Shown: positions 41,034-48,969 of the stretch, piece after piece
How positions within the stretch are numbered: the stretch's first letter is position 1
Layout: every line of letters begins with the position of its first letter
NCBI RefSeq assembly: GCF_030020805.1
Contig: NZ_CP125098.1
Location: 5,851,501-5,915,500, forward strand
Source: Paenibacillus sp. RC67
GTDB lineage: Bacteria; Bacillota; Bacilli; Paenibacillales; NBRC-103111
DNA length: 64,000 bases
Direction of reading: 5' to 3'
The notes under the pieces: generated by a model
The model's input: only the letters and a program-made list of their open reading frames with translations
Database searches by the model: none
Told to the model about the DNA's origin: nothing
Program-made: the position numbers and the translations under genes

Positions 41034-41831
41034 ATGGAGTGGTTAGACCCTACCTTTTTCACGGCATTATTCAGTATTATTCTGATCGACCTGGTGCTTG
41101 CAGGAGACAATGCCATCGTTATCGGACTCGCAGCAAGAAATTTGCCCAAGGAGCATCAGAAAAAAGCTATTATTTGGGGAACCGTCGGAGCTATCGTTAT
41201 TCGTGCCGTTGCCACTCTGATCGTCGTTTGGCTTTTGAAGCTGCCAGCCCTACTGCTCATCGGAGGCATCGTGCTAATATGGATTGCCTATAAGCTCCTG
41301 GTAGATAAGAAGGATCATGATATTCAAGCCAAAACGAATCTTTGGCCCGCCATTCAAACGATTATTATCGCCGATGCCGTTATGGGCTTTGACAACGTTA
41401 TGGCTGTTGCCGGCGCTTCTCACGGAAGCTTCTTGCTAGTCGTAGTGGGTCTGCTTATCAGCGTACCTATTATGGTTTGGGGCAGCACGTTGTTCATTCG
41501 CTGGATGGAGAAATTCCCTTGGATCATGTACATTGGCGCAGGCGTTCTTGCCTTCACGGCAGGTAAAATGCTTACCGAGGACCCTATGGTTCATACATGG
41601 TTCGCGGCAAACCCGATAGTCAAGTGGCTGTTAGTGGTTCTCGTAGTAGCTGGAGTCTTGATCGCCGGGTTGTGGAAAAAGCTGTTCGGTTTCTTCGTAT
41701 CAATCAACGACAAGGGACATTTGACCATCCCCCAAGAGCTTGTGGAAGAAGCTGATATTCATCCGGATGACAGCTTCCTTGCAAGACGCGACGAAAAAGG
41801 ACGATTAGTCCTTGTAAAATCAAACGGTTAA
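41034..41831 (+). CDS. TerC-family metal exporter with C-terminal AbrB-like domain
   Basis: Protein of 265 aa, like B. subtilis YjbE. There are seven or so helices with LIDLVLAGDNAIVIGLAAR and IIADAVMGFDNVMAVAGA, the two TerC motifs with conserved Asp-Asn. Mn2+ export fits the riboswitch. The last ~44 residues (INDKGHLTIPQELVEEADIH, then PDDSFLARRDEKGRLVLVK) look like a SpoVT/AbrB swapped-hairpin domain, an unexpected fusion. ATG 41034 lies 10 nt after AAGGAG; TTG 41028 is an alternative. Confidence 0.9.
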   Translation: MEWLDPTFFTALFSIILIDLVLAGDNAIVIGLAARNLPKEHQKKAIIWGTVGAIVIRAVATLIVVWLLKLPALLLIGGIVLIWIAYKLLVDKKDHDIQAKTNLWPAIQTIIIADAVMGFDNVMAVAGASHGSFLLVVVGLLISVPIMVWGSTLFIRWMEKFPWIMYIGAGVLAFTAGKMLTEDPMVHTWFAANPIVKWLLVVLVVAGVLIAGLWKKLFGFFVSINDKGHLTIPQELVEEADIHPDDSFLARRDEKGRLVLVKSNG

Positions 41832-41844
41832 AAAGAAACCTCTG

Positions 41845-41902
41845 AGCTCCCTCCATTCTATCTCGCCTAGCGTTAAGGTGCGATAGATGCGGGAGCTTTT
41901 TT
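41845..41902 (+). terminator. Terminator after terC
   Basis: GCTCCC pairs with GGGAGC (41891-41896) with an inner TCTATC/GATAGA stem, then six T's. Confidence 0.85.
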
Positions 41903-42115
41903 ACGTAGAAACAAACAGCTTATACTCTGCTTGTTATCAGTTCTGTTTTGCCGTAGGAGCCCGTAGAATGATCTTGGAGAATATAGGTTTAAGCCCTGCT
42001 CCTTGTTCATCCTAAAACAAGGAATTACTATACTGCACGTCGAATTGATTTGAAACATAGTCCTTTACCCAATGGACAGACTAAATCGATTCGTCGTCAG
42101 ATGAGGTGACTTTAC

Positions 42116-42295
42116 ATGAGCAATTCCGCTTCCATCCTTACATTTATTATTGTTTCTTTCTGTTTTGCGCTTATTTTAATCATGAAAAGAGAAACTTTGC
42201 CTAGCGGCATCAAGCGTCCTCTCGCTATCCTTGCACTCGTTATGGTAGCCTTCTCTTTTTCATTAATTGTCTATAGCTTTTTCAGCTTACACTAG
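42116..42295 (+). CDS. Small two-helix membrane protein, 59 aa
   Basis: Starts MSNSASILTFIIVSF after GAGGTGA and has two hydrophobic segments (ILTFIIVSFCFALILI and LAILALVMVAFSFSLIVYSFF) joined by a short basic loop, KRETLPSGIKR. I do not recognise the family. The good ribosome site and clean frame support it. The 200 bp upstream behind the terC terminator show nothing else. Confidence 0.6.
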   Translation: MSNSASILTFIIVSFCFALILIMKRETLPSGIKRPLAILALVMVAFSFSLIVYSFFSLH

Positions 42296-42466
42296 CTTGG
42301 AGCTCTGCGTTTTTGATCGCCTCAAATGTATGCATGATTAAAGCTTGTAAGAGAATCCGACGCCAATCCCGGTCGTACATTCCGTTTTACTTCGAATAAA
42401 GATTCTCTTATAATATAGCTACATTCCGGTCATACTAGGAAAAAAATTGCAGGAGCGTGACGCACA

Positions 42467-44371
42467 ATGCGTTTTTTTCCGTTAGTGATGACGGGCTTTC
42501 TGTTTGCCGGAACCGTGCTTACAGCTCCTTTGTCGGCAGACGGCATAAATAAACCATCCAAAAATCCGAGGAGGGCTCCCATGAATCAAGTACTTAAAAG
42601 AAATGACGTACCTGCCGAGCATCGCTGGCAACTGGAAGACTTGTTCCCCAACCAGCAAGCGTGGGACAAAGAGTACCAAGAGGTCAAGGAAGCCTTGCAA
42701 AAGGTAGGCGCTTTTCAAGGGAAACTAAAGGATCCTGCCGCAATCAAGCAATGCTTTGAGCTGGAAGACTCTATCTCCTTACATATGGAACGACTCTACG
42801 TTTTCTCTAACATGAAGCATCATGAGGATACTGCCGATTCGACTTATCAGGCATTATCCGATAAAGCCAAACGATTAAGTGTAGAGACCGGCGAGGCCTT
42901 ATCCTTCATCTCTCCCGAAATATTAAGCTTATCGGATGATGAGCTGCACCAACTGATCAACAATCCCGAGCTCAAGTTCTATAAACGCACTTTGGATGAA
43001 ATGATCCGTGAAAAGCAGCACGTGCTCTCCAAATCGGAAGAAGCACTCCTTGCTCAAGTGGGTAATTTATCTCAAGCACCGAATACGATCTACGGTATGT
43101 TGAACAATGCAGACTTGAAATTCCCTAAAGTGAAAAATGAGCAAGGGGAAGAAGTCGAGCTGACGCACGGCCGCTATATTCAGTTTCTTGAAAGCCGTAA
43201 TCGCGAAGTGCGCAAGGAAGCTTTTCAAGCTATGTATGCGACCTACGGCAAGAACAAAAACACGATTGGCGCTACGCTGGCTGCTAATGTGACCAAAAAT
43301 ATTTTTTATTCCAAAGTGCGCAAGTATCCTTCGACTCTGGAAATGTCCCTCTATGGCGACAATATTAACAAAGAAGTGTACACCAATCTGATTGATACCA
43401 TCCATCAATCCCTGCCGTTGATGTACCGGTACATGGAGCTTCGCAGAAAGCTGCTTAAGGTCGACGAGCTGCACATGTACGACCTGTTCGCTCCGTTGGT
43501 GGACGAATACAAAATGGATATTACTTATGAGCAGGCACAAGCAACTGTTGAGGACAGCTTAAAGCCGCTTGGTCAGGACTACCTGAATATTTTGAAGGAA
43601 GGCTTTAAGGACCGCTGGATCGATATTTACGAGAATGAAGGTAAGCGAAACGGAGCTTACTCTTGGGGAGCGTACGGCACACATCCTTATGTTCTGCTGA
43701 ACCATAAGGATAACTTGAACAGCATGTTCACCCTCACCCATGAGATGGGTCATGCGATTCATTCCTATTTGTCCGATGCCAATCAGGAATACCGCTATGC
43801 GCAATATACGATTTTCTTGGCCGAGGTTGCTTCCACTTTGAATGAGGCGCTCCTCATGGATTACTTGCTCAAGAAATCAACCGATCCGAAGGAAAAAATG
43901 TATTTGCTGACCTATTACATGGATCAGTTCAGAACGACGGTGTTCCGCCAAACCATGTTCGCCGAGTTCGAGAAAATCATCCATGAGAAGACGGAGCAAG
44001 GCGAGTCTCTGACTCCGCAGGAGTTCAGCAAAATCTATTACGACCTTAACGTTCTTTACTACGGCAAGGATATGGTCGTCGATAAGGATATCGAGATGGA
44101 ATGGGCACGAATTCCACATTTCTACAACAGCTTCTACGTGTATAAATATGCTACCGGCTTCTCGGCAGCAACAAGCTTTGCCAAACAAATTCTCGAAGAG
44201 GGGCAGCCAGCTGTGGACCGCTACCTCGGCTTCCTGAAAAGCGGGGGCAGCGATTACTCCATCAACATTTTGAAACGCGCGGGTGTAGATATGTCGTCTC
44301 CGGAGCCTATTCAACAGGCCATGGATGTATTCAAGGACTTGCTTGAGCAGATGGAACAGCTGGCCAAGTAA
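42467..44371 (+). CDS. pepF: Oligoendopeptidase F (M3 family)
   Basis: Zinc metallopeptidase that degrades oligopeptides. The M3 fold has TLTHEMGHAIHSYLSD with HEXXH near residue 425 and a downstream Glu in LAEVASTLNEALL. The long frame (634 aa) begins with 38 extra residues, MRFFPLVMTGFLFAGTVLTA and PLSADG, that look like a signal peptide with an Ala-X-Ala-like site. A second start, ATG 42581 (MNQVLKRNDVP), has GGAGGG in front and gives the usual 596 aa cytosolic form. Both starts have ribosome sites, so two forms are possible. Confidence 0.92.
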   Translation: MRFFPLVMTGFLFAGTVLTAPLSADGINKPSKNPRRAPMNQVLKRNDVPAEHRWQLEDLFPNQQAWDKEYQEVKEALQKVGAFQGKLKDPAAIKQCFELEDSISLHMERLYVFSNMKHHEDTADSTYQALSDKAKRLSVETGEALSFISPEILSLSDDELHQLINNPELKFYKRTLDEMIREKQHVLSKSEEALLAQVGNLSQAPNTIYGMLNNADLKFPKVKNEQGEEVELTHGRYIQFLESRNREVRKEAFQAMYATYGKNKNTIGATLAANVTKNIFYSKVRKYPSTLEMSLYGDNINKEVYTNLIDTIHQSLPLMYRYMELRRKLLKVDELHMYDLFAPLVDEYKMDITYEQAQATVEDSLKPLGQDYLNILKEGFKDRWIDIYENEGKRNGAYSWGAYGTHPYVLLNHKDNLNSMFTLTHEMGHAIHSYLSDANQEYRYAQYTIFLAEVASTLNEALLMDYLLKKSTDPKEKMYLLTYYMDQFRTTVFRQTMFAEFEKIIHEKTEQGESLTPQEFSKIYYDLNVLYYGKDMVVDKDIEMEWARIPHFYNSFYVYKYATGFSAATSFAKQILEEGQPAVDRYLGFLKSGGSDYSINILKRAGVDMSSPEPIQQAMDVFKDLLEQMEQLAK

Positions 44372-44475
44372 CGTTCACTGCAAGGCTGCGGACATGATTT
44401 ATGTTGGCAGCCTTGTTTGTTATTATCTTTTATTCGTGCTGAAGCAGTCCATCTTACAGGAGGCGTTATAAATTC

Positions 44476-44802
44476 ATGAGAGCGCAATGGATGTTTATTT
44501 TCATATTATTGTTTGCCTTGATTACCGCCATTTTCGCTGTTATCAATGTTGAGCCGGTCAGGGTTCAATTTCTGTTCACCCAAGCGGATATCCCGCTTAT
44601 ACTTGTTATCCTTAGCTCAACTTTGCTCGGAGGGCTGATTGTCGGCCTGATTGGTTTAATCCGTCAGTTCAAGCTGACAAGATCTATCAAACAGCTGGAA
44701 AAGCAGCTGCAGGAGCTCAAAACAGGTTCGTCTGAAAGCACGGTTAGTCCAGCTGTAGCTGAACCACCCTTGCCCACTCCCCCTACTCATAACGGGCCGT
44801 AG
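44476..44802 (+). CDS. LapA-domain (DUF1049) membrane protein
   Basis: Protein of 108 aa with two membrane helices (WMFIFILLFALITAIFAVINV and LILVILSSTLLGGLIVGLIGL) and a cytosolic coiled-coil tail (IKQLEKQLQELK) ending in a Pro-rich piece. The pattern fits the LapA/YciS family. In Gram-positive cells the role is unknown. AGGAGG lies 12 nt before the ATG. It follows pepF by 104 bp. Confidence 0.82.
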   Translation: MRAQWMFIFILLFALITAIFAVINVEPVRVQFLFTQADIPLILVILSSTLLGGLIVGLIGLIRQFKLTRSIKQLEKQLQELKTGSSESTVSPAVAEPPLPTPPTHNGP

Positions 44803-44949
44803 GACTTCCTCTAAACAGCTGGCATTTGGGCATGGACTAAAAATAGTCCGTTTTTTTCCATTTTTCCATTGATCTATGGTCACTCATTCATTACAATAAA
44901 GCTAACCAGCTACCAATTATTGCACAATATGCAGGAAGGATTCCTCCAT

Positions 44950-46281
44950 ATGCTAGAACCGTTGAAGGAAGTCGAAGAGCAGCAGTACTACAATATCAAC
45001 GAGATGAGCCTTACATCCTCCCCCTTTCTATCGGATATATTGGAGAATATTACAGATGGGATTTTCTGCCTGGATGGTTTTGGACGCTTCATCTATTTGA
45101 ACAGTACCGCTGAGAGCTTGCTAGAACAAAGCCGTACGGACTTGATGGGCGCTTCTGTTTGGACCTGTTTTCCGGAAGTCTCTAGCAGTCCTCTGTACGA
45201 ATATTACTTAGCTGCAATGACAACCCAGACTCCGCAAACGTTTGAATTATGGTTCTCGCCGCTGAACAAATGGTTCGATGTCCGCACTTATCCCGGAAAG
45301 AAAATGTTCACTGTTTATTTCCGCAATATTACGATGAGCAAGAACAATGAAATAGCGCTGCGCGAGAGCGAGCAAATGTACCGGATGATTACCGAGAACT
45401 CGACAGATATGATTTCGAGAATTGCTATGAACGGTACTTACTTATATGTCTCCCCCGCCTCCAAAGCATTGCTTGGATACGAGCCGGACGCATTGATCGG
45501 CAGCAGCGTCTTCGACATCCTGCACCCAGATGATCTTCAATTTGCGGACGAGCATAAGGAGCAAAGCTTGGCCGATTTACGTATTGATCTAAGCTCTTAT
45601 CGGATTCGCAAAAAGGATGGAACCTACATTTGGTTTGAAACGACGGCAAGGACCATTCTTGATAATCGAGGCTTGAATAAAGAAGTCATCACCGTCTCGA
45701 GGGATATTACGGCTCGTAAGCATGTGGAGAAGCAGCTTCTTGAAACGAATGAACTGCTGCAAAAGATTTCCACTGTCGACGCTCTAACCGGCGTAGCGAA
45801 TCGGCGAGGCTTTGACGAATGCTTGATAAAGGAATGGAAGCAAGGAAGCCGAATGGCCACTCCATTGTCGCTCATTTTGGTCGATATCGATTTCTTCAAG
45901 CGATTCAACGATTCCTACGGGCATATTGAAGGCGATTTATGTTTAAAGCGGGTTGCTGACTCCTTGAAGAAAGCAGCCAAGCGACCTGGGGACTTCATTG
46001 CGCGTTACGGCGGCGAAGAATTCGTCATCATTCTCCCTTCCACCGATGCGTTGGGTGCCCAAACGGTTGCTGAGCATCTACGGGAGCAAGTGGAACTGCT
46101 TCATATTCCTCATACTCGTTCAGAGCATTCGCCGTATATTACAATTAGCTCGGGTACAGCAACCATGATCCCTAACCATGACACTGACCCTAGTGAACTG
46201 TTCCTCCGTGCAGATAAGGCGTTATACCAAGCCAAGCAGGAGGGCAGAAATGTTGTCAGACTATATCATCGAGATGAATAA
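44950..46281 (+). CDS. Diguanylate cyclase with two PAS domains
   Basis: Cytosolic c-di-GMP synthase of 443 aa from ATG 44950. PAS-A spans about residues 20-130 (GIFCLDGFGRFIYLNSTAESLL), PAS-B with a PAC motif 140-260 (DMISRIAMNGTYLYVSPASK, ITVSRDITARKHVE), and the GGDEF domain the C-terminus. The active site reads GGEEF, and RPGD five residues before it is a complete inhibitory I-site, so an active, feedback-inhibited cyclase is expected. An HD-GYP gene lies 1.2 kb on. Confidence 0.92.
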   Translation: MLEPLKEVEEQQYYNINEMSLTSSPFLSDILENITDGIFCLDGFGRFIYLNSTAESLLEQSRTDLMGASVWTCFPEVSSSPLYEYYLAAMTTQTPQTFELWFSPLNKWFDVRTYPGKKMFTVYFRNITMSKNNEIALRESEQMYRMITENSTDMISRIAMNGTYLYVSPASKALLGYEPDALIGSSVFDILHPDDLQFADEHKEQSLADLRIDLSSYRIRKKDGTYIWFETTARTILDNRGLNKEVITVSRDITARKHVEKQLLETNELLQKISTVDALTGVANRRGFDECLIKEWKQGSRMATPLSLILVDIDFFKRFNDSYGHIEGDLCLKRVADSLKKAAKRPGDFIARYGGEEFVIILPSTDALGAQTVAEHLREQVELLHIPHTRSEHSPYITISSGTATMIPNHDTDPSELFLRADKALYQAKQEGRNVVRLYHRDE

Positions 46282-46426
46282 TCCAAATTAGCCGCAGGTT
46301 CGAATGAACCAGCGGCTTTTTAGTTTTCGTTTTATGATTTCTTTTTCCTCAAATGATGCAAACTGTAAAGAGCAGCCCTTAACGATTCAAGCTGCTTTTA
46401 TAAGACATTTCGATGGAGGAACACTA

Positions 46427-46522
46427 ATGATTATGACATTGATTTGGGTCGTTGCTTTGATTATCGTATTTGCCGTTTTCGGATTATTGATTTGGTTTTT
46501 CAAAAAATCTTATTCTCGCTGA
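46427..46522 (+). CDS. 31-residue membrane peptide
   Basis: MIMTLIWVVALIIVFAVFGL continues as one membrane helix and ends in a basic tail, FFKKSYSR. GGAGG lies 8 nt before the ATG. Its stop is 20 bp before the stop of the convergent DUF92 gene. Small hydrophobic peptides like this are often missed; the function is unknown. Confidence 0.55.
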   Translation: MIMTLIWVVALIIVFAVFGLLIWFFKKSYSR

Positions 46523-46541
46523 GAACACACCAAAGAATGGA

Positions 46542-47366
46542 CTAGACCAGCAAGTACAAAACAATACAGACCGCTCCTCCCAAGAAGGAGCTTATCATAT
46601 TGACAGCGTCGTTCGTCATCCACGAGGCTCCCCGAATCCGTTCTGCCTTTGAATGGCAATGCAGGCTCTTTTCTATCTCCTTGCCGCATTCTCTGCAACG
46701 GTACATTACCTGGCAAACTGCCCCTAACCAGGAATCGATCAGAGAGCCTGCCAACCCACCGCAAGCACCAAGAAGCAATAAACTCCCCCACGATACGGCG
46801 CCTTCAGCCGTGCTATGGTCCGAATCCGTCTGAAAACTTAACAATACCCAAGCCGATACACCGATCACCACACCCCCGACCAAAGAAGCTGCCAGTCCTA
46901 ACAGGGTTATCCCCCCTGAGGTTCCAGCTGGAACTCTGCGACCGCTAACTATAGACCTAGGCTGCGATTGGCTGAGTCCCCCGATTTCGGTCGCCCACGT
47001 ATCCGCGTTGACTGTTGCCATAACACCTATATACGCAGCCCACCAGAAAGGATGGGGCCAAATGCTGTTCCCCAAGCAAAGGAGCATGCCAATCCCGCCG
47101 TTAGCCACTACTTGTCCAGCATCTCTACGGCCGGTTTTTGCGTAATTTTGTTCTACAGCGGCCTTGCGGCGCTGCTTCCACTTCGATAATAACGATGACG
47201 TAATAAAAAACACTATCAATGTCCCGAACCATGGTAAGCTTCCATAAACATACATGACCGTGCCAACAACAACAGCGGCAGCGGCGCCTGACACAGATAA
47301 TGATTTTTTGGCATAAGCCGCCATGGCAATAATAAGGCTGCACCCTAATCCGACCACCCAGTCCAA
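46542..47366 (-). CDS. DUF92 membrane protein (VTE6-like)
   Basis: Protein of 274 aa with about six membrane helices. VNADTWATEIGGLSQ and RRVPAGTSGGITLLGL are the DUF92 hallmarks, and GGLAGSLIDSWLGAVCQ follows. A loop with four Cys (CRECGKEIEKSLHCH) could bind metal. Plant VTE6 of this family is a phytyl-phosphate kinase; the bacterial role is unknown. TTG 47366 follows GGAGGGGG. A hairpin motif copy lies 21 bp upstream. Confidence 0.87.
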   Translation of the reverse strand: MDWVVGLGCSLIIAMAAYAKKSLSVSGAAAAVVVGTVMYVYGSLPWFGTLIVFFITSSLLSKWKQRRKAAVEQNYAKTGRRDAGQVVANGGIGMLLCLGNSIWPHPFWWAAYIGVMATVNADTWATEIGGLSQSQPRSIVSGRRVPAGTSGGITLLGLAASLVGGVVIGVSAWVLLSFQTDSDHSTAEGAVSWGSLLLLGACGGLAGSLIDSWLGAVCQVMYRCRECGKEIEKSLHCHSKAERIRGASWMTNDAVNMISSFLGGAVCIVLYLLV

Positions 47367-47386
47367 CGTGAATCCCCCTCCATATC

Positions 47387-47416
47387 GTTTTCTATGAGAA
47401 AACTAGCTTCATAAAC
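47387..47416 (-). repeat. Third copy of the GTTTTCT hairpin motif
   Basis: Minus strand GAAGCTAGTTTTCTCATAGA continues into AAAC. GTTTTCT/AGAAAAC form a 7 bp stem with loop CAT. Like the copy before the exonuclease gene, it lies directly ahead of a ribosome site. Confidence 0.55.
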
Positions 47417-47509
47417 ATATTCTTATAAACTAATGATTTACAGATCTTTAGTCATTATAATATGATTTTCATAGATAGAAAAATAGAGGCCCTTCGGGAG
47501 GATAATAGC

Positions 47510-48670
47510 GTGAATAGTAATCACCCTGCAAAAACGCCCGAAAAGAAAAAGGAGCATGATCCGCAGCAGCTCCTTCGGATTATTTTTGAATATGCATCCA
47601 AAATAACCAATGAGCGCCGCTTGGATTATTTGCTGCTCCTAATGGCCGATATGGGAAGAGAAATGATCCTTGCCGACCGTTGTACCGTATGGCTGCTGGA
47701 TAAACAAAAAAATGAGCTGTACTCCAAGGTTGCCCATGGAGTCCCTCCGCTCAGAATGTCAGCCGATGCAGGCTTGGTTGGTCACTCTATCGCATCGGGA
47801 TCACCGATTTTCATCAATGATGCTTATGAGAATATCGAATATAAAGAAGTAATGCAGAGCGGAGCTTTCGCTATGGACAAGCAAACCGGATATCGAACAA
47901 ACTCGCTGATGGTGATTCCGTTTCACAATAACGAAGGCGAAATTATGGGTGCTTATCAGGCTGTTAACAAGCTCACCAAGGAGGAAGCCTTTACGGAGCG
48001 GGATGTTGAATATTTGTCATTGGCCGCATCGTATGCAGGGAAGTCGCTCGAGTCTGCCCTGCTATCGCTGGAGATTGAAGAAACCCAGAAGGAAATTATT
48101 TTTATCATGGGTGAAATCGGCGAGAGCCGCTCCAAGGAAACAGGCAACCACGTAAAGCGCGTGGCGGAATATTCATACATACTTGCGCTCGGTCTCGGAA
48201 TGAGTCATGAGGAAGCCGAGCTATTGAAAATAGCTTCGCCTATGCATGATATCGGCAAAGTAGCGATTCCCGACGATTTATTGAAAAAACCGGGCAAGCT
48301 GACCGAAGAAGAGTTCGATTTAATGAAAACCCATAGCGAGATTGGATACTCTCTGCTTAAAAGCTCCACTAGGCGTATTCTAAAAACAGCCGCCATTGTC
48401 GCTCATCAGCATCATGAAAAATGGAACGGAACTGGCTATCCGCTCGGTTTGAAGGGCGAGGAAATCCATATTTACGGGAGAATAACGGCTATTGCCGATG
48501 TGTTCGATGCCCTAGGTACCAAGCGTGTTTATAAGGATGCTTGGGAGCTTGACCGTATTCTTGCCTTGTTCCTGGAGGAACGAGGCGGTCACTTCGATCC
48601 TCAGATCGTTGATACGTTCATGGAGAACCTGCCTCGTTTGCTGGAAATACGAGAAGCCTACTCCGATTAG
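47510..48670 (+). CDS. GAF and HD-GYP domain protein, probable c-di-GMP phosphodiesterase
   Basis: Protein of 386 aa from GTG 47510 (GGGAGGA 7 nt ahead). A GAF domain (residues ~30-185; CTVWLLDKQKNELYSKVAHG) senses a small ligand. The HD-GYP domain follows with SPMHDIGKVAIPDDLL, HHEKWNGTGYPLGLKGEEI and RITAIADVFDALG, all key metal ligands and the GYP motif intact. It would break down c-di-GMP, opposite to the cyclase gene 1.2 kb upstream. Confidence 0.92.
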   Translation: MNSNHPAKTPEKKKEHDPQQLLRIIFEYASKITNERRLDYLLLLMADMGREMILADRCTVWLLDKQKNELYSKVAHGVPPLRMSADAGLVGHSIASGSPIFINDAYENIEYKEVMQSGAFAMDKQTGYRTNSLMVIPFHNNEGEIMGAYQAVNKLTKEEAFTERDVEYLSLAASYAGKSLESALLSLEIEETQKEIIFIMGEIGESRSKETGNHVKRVAEYSYILALGLGMSHEEAELLKIASPMHDIGKVAIPDDLLKKPGKLTEEEFDLMKTHSEIGYSLLKSSTRRILKTAAIVAHQHHEKWNGTGYPLGLKGEEIHIYGRITAIADVFDALGTKRVYKDAWELDRILALFLEERGGHFDPQIVDTFMENLPRLLEIREAYSD

Positions 48671-48695
48671 CTACTATAAAATAATAGCAAAAAGC

Positions 48696-48728
48696 AATAA
48701 CAGCCATGCATATCGCATGGCTGTTATT
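48696..48728 (+). terminator. Terminator after the HD-GYP gene
   Basis: AATAACAGCCATGC / GCATGGCTGTTATT, a perfect 14 bp stem with a 5 nt loop. Repeat copy 2 begins at the next base. Confidence 0.85.
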
Positions 48729-48935
48729 TGTCTTGAAACCCCCACTGATTCAGAATGTAGCTACTGGTTGTAGGTGGGGTATCTCCTGGAGGAGTGAAAG
48801 CGTCCGCCTTTGTTATCGGGAAATCACCGCTGCAGAGCAAATAAATTAAAAATTTCCCGATAACAACAGCGGCCAGAGGGAGATACCCCACCGGAGCACC
48901 ACTCACACTTCCTTAAACTCATGGGTTACTCGGCA
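48729..48935 (-). repeat. Terminator-associated palindromic repeat, copy 2 (207 bp, reverse orientation)
   Basis: Ends TGTCTTGAAACC and GGTTACTCGGCA are weathered versions of the copy 1 ends. The GGTGGGGTAT/ATACCCCACC and TTATCGGGAAAT/ATTTCCCGATAA pairs are kept. It fills the gap between the convergent HD-GYP and helicase genes. Confidence 0.83.
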
Positions 48936-48969
48936 GATTCACAGCCAACCAAGTGCTTGACTGTTCTTA

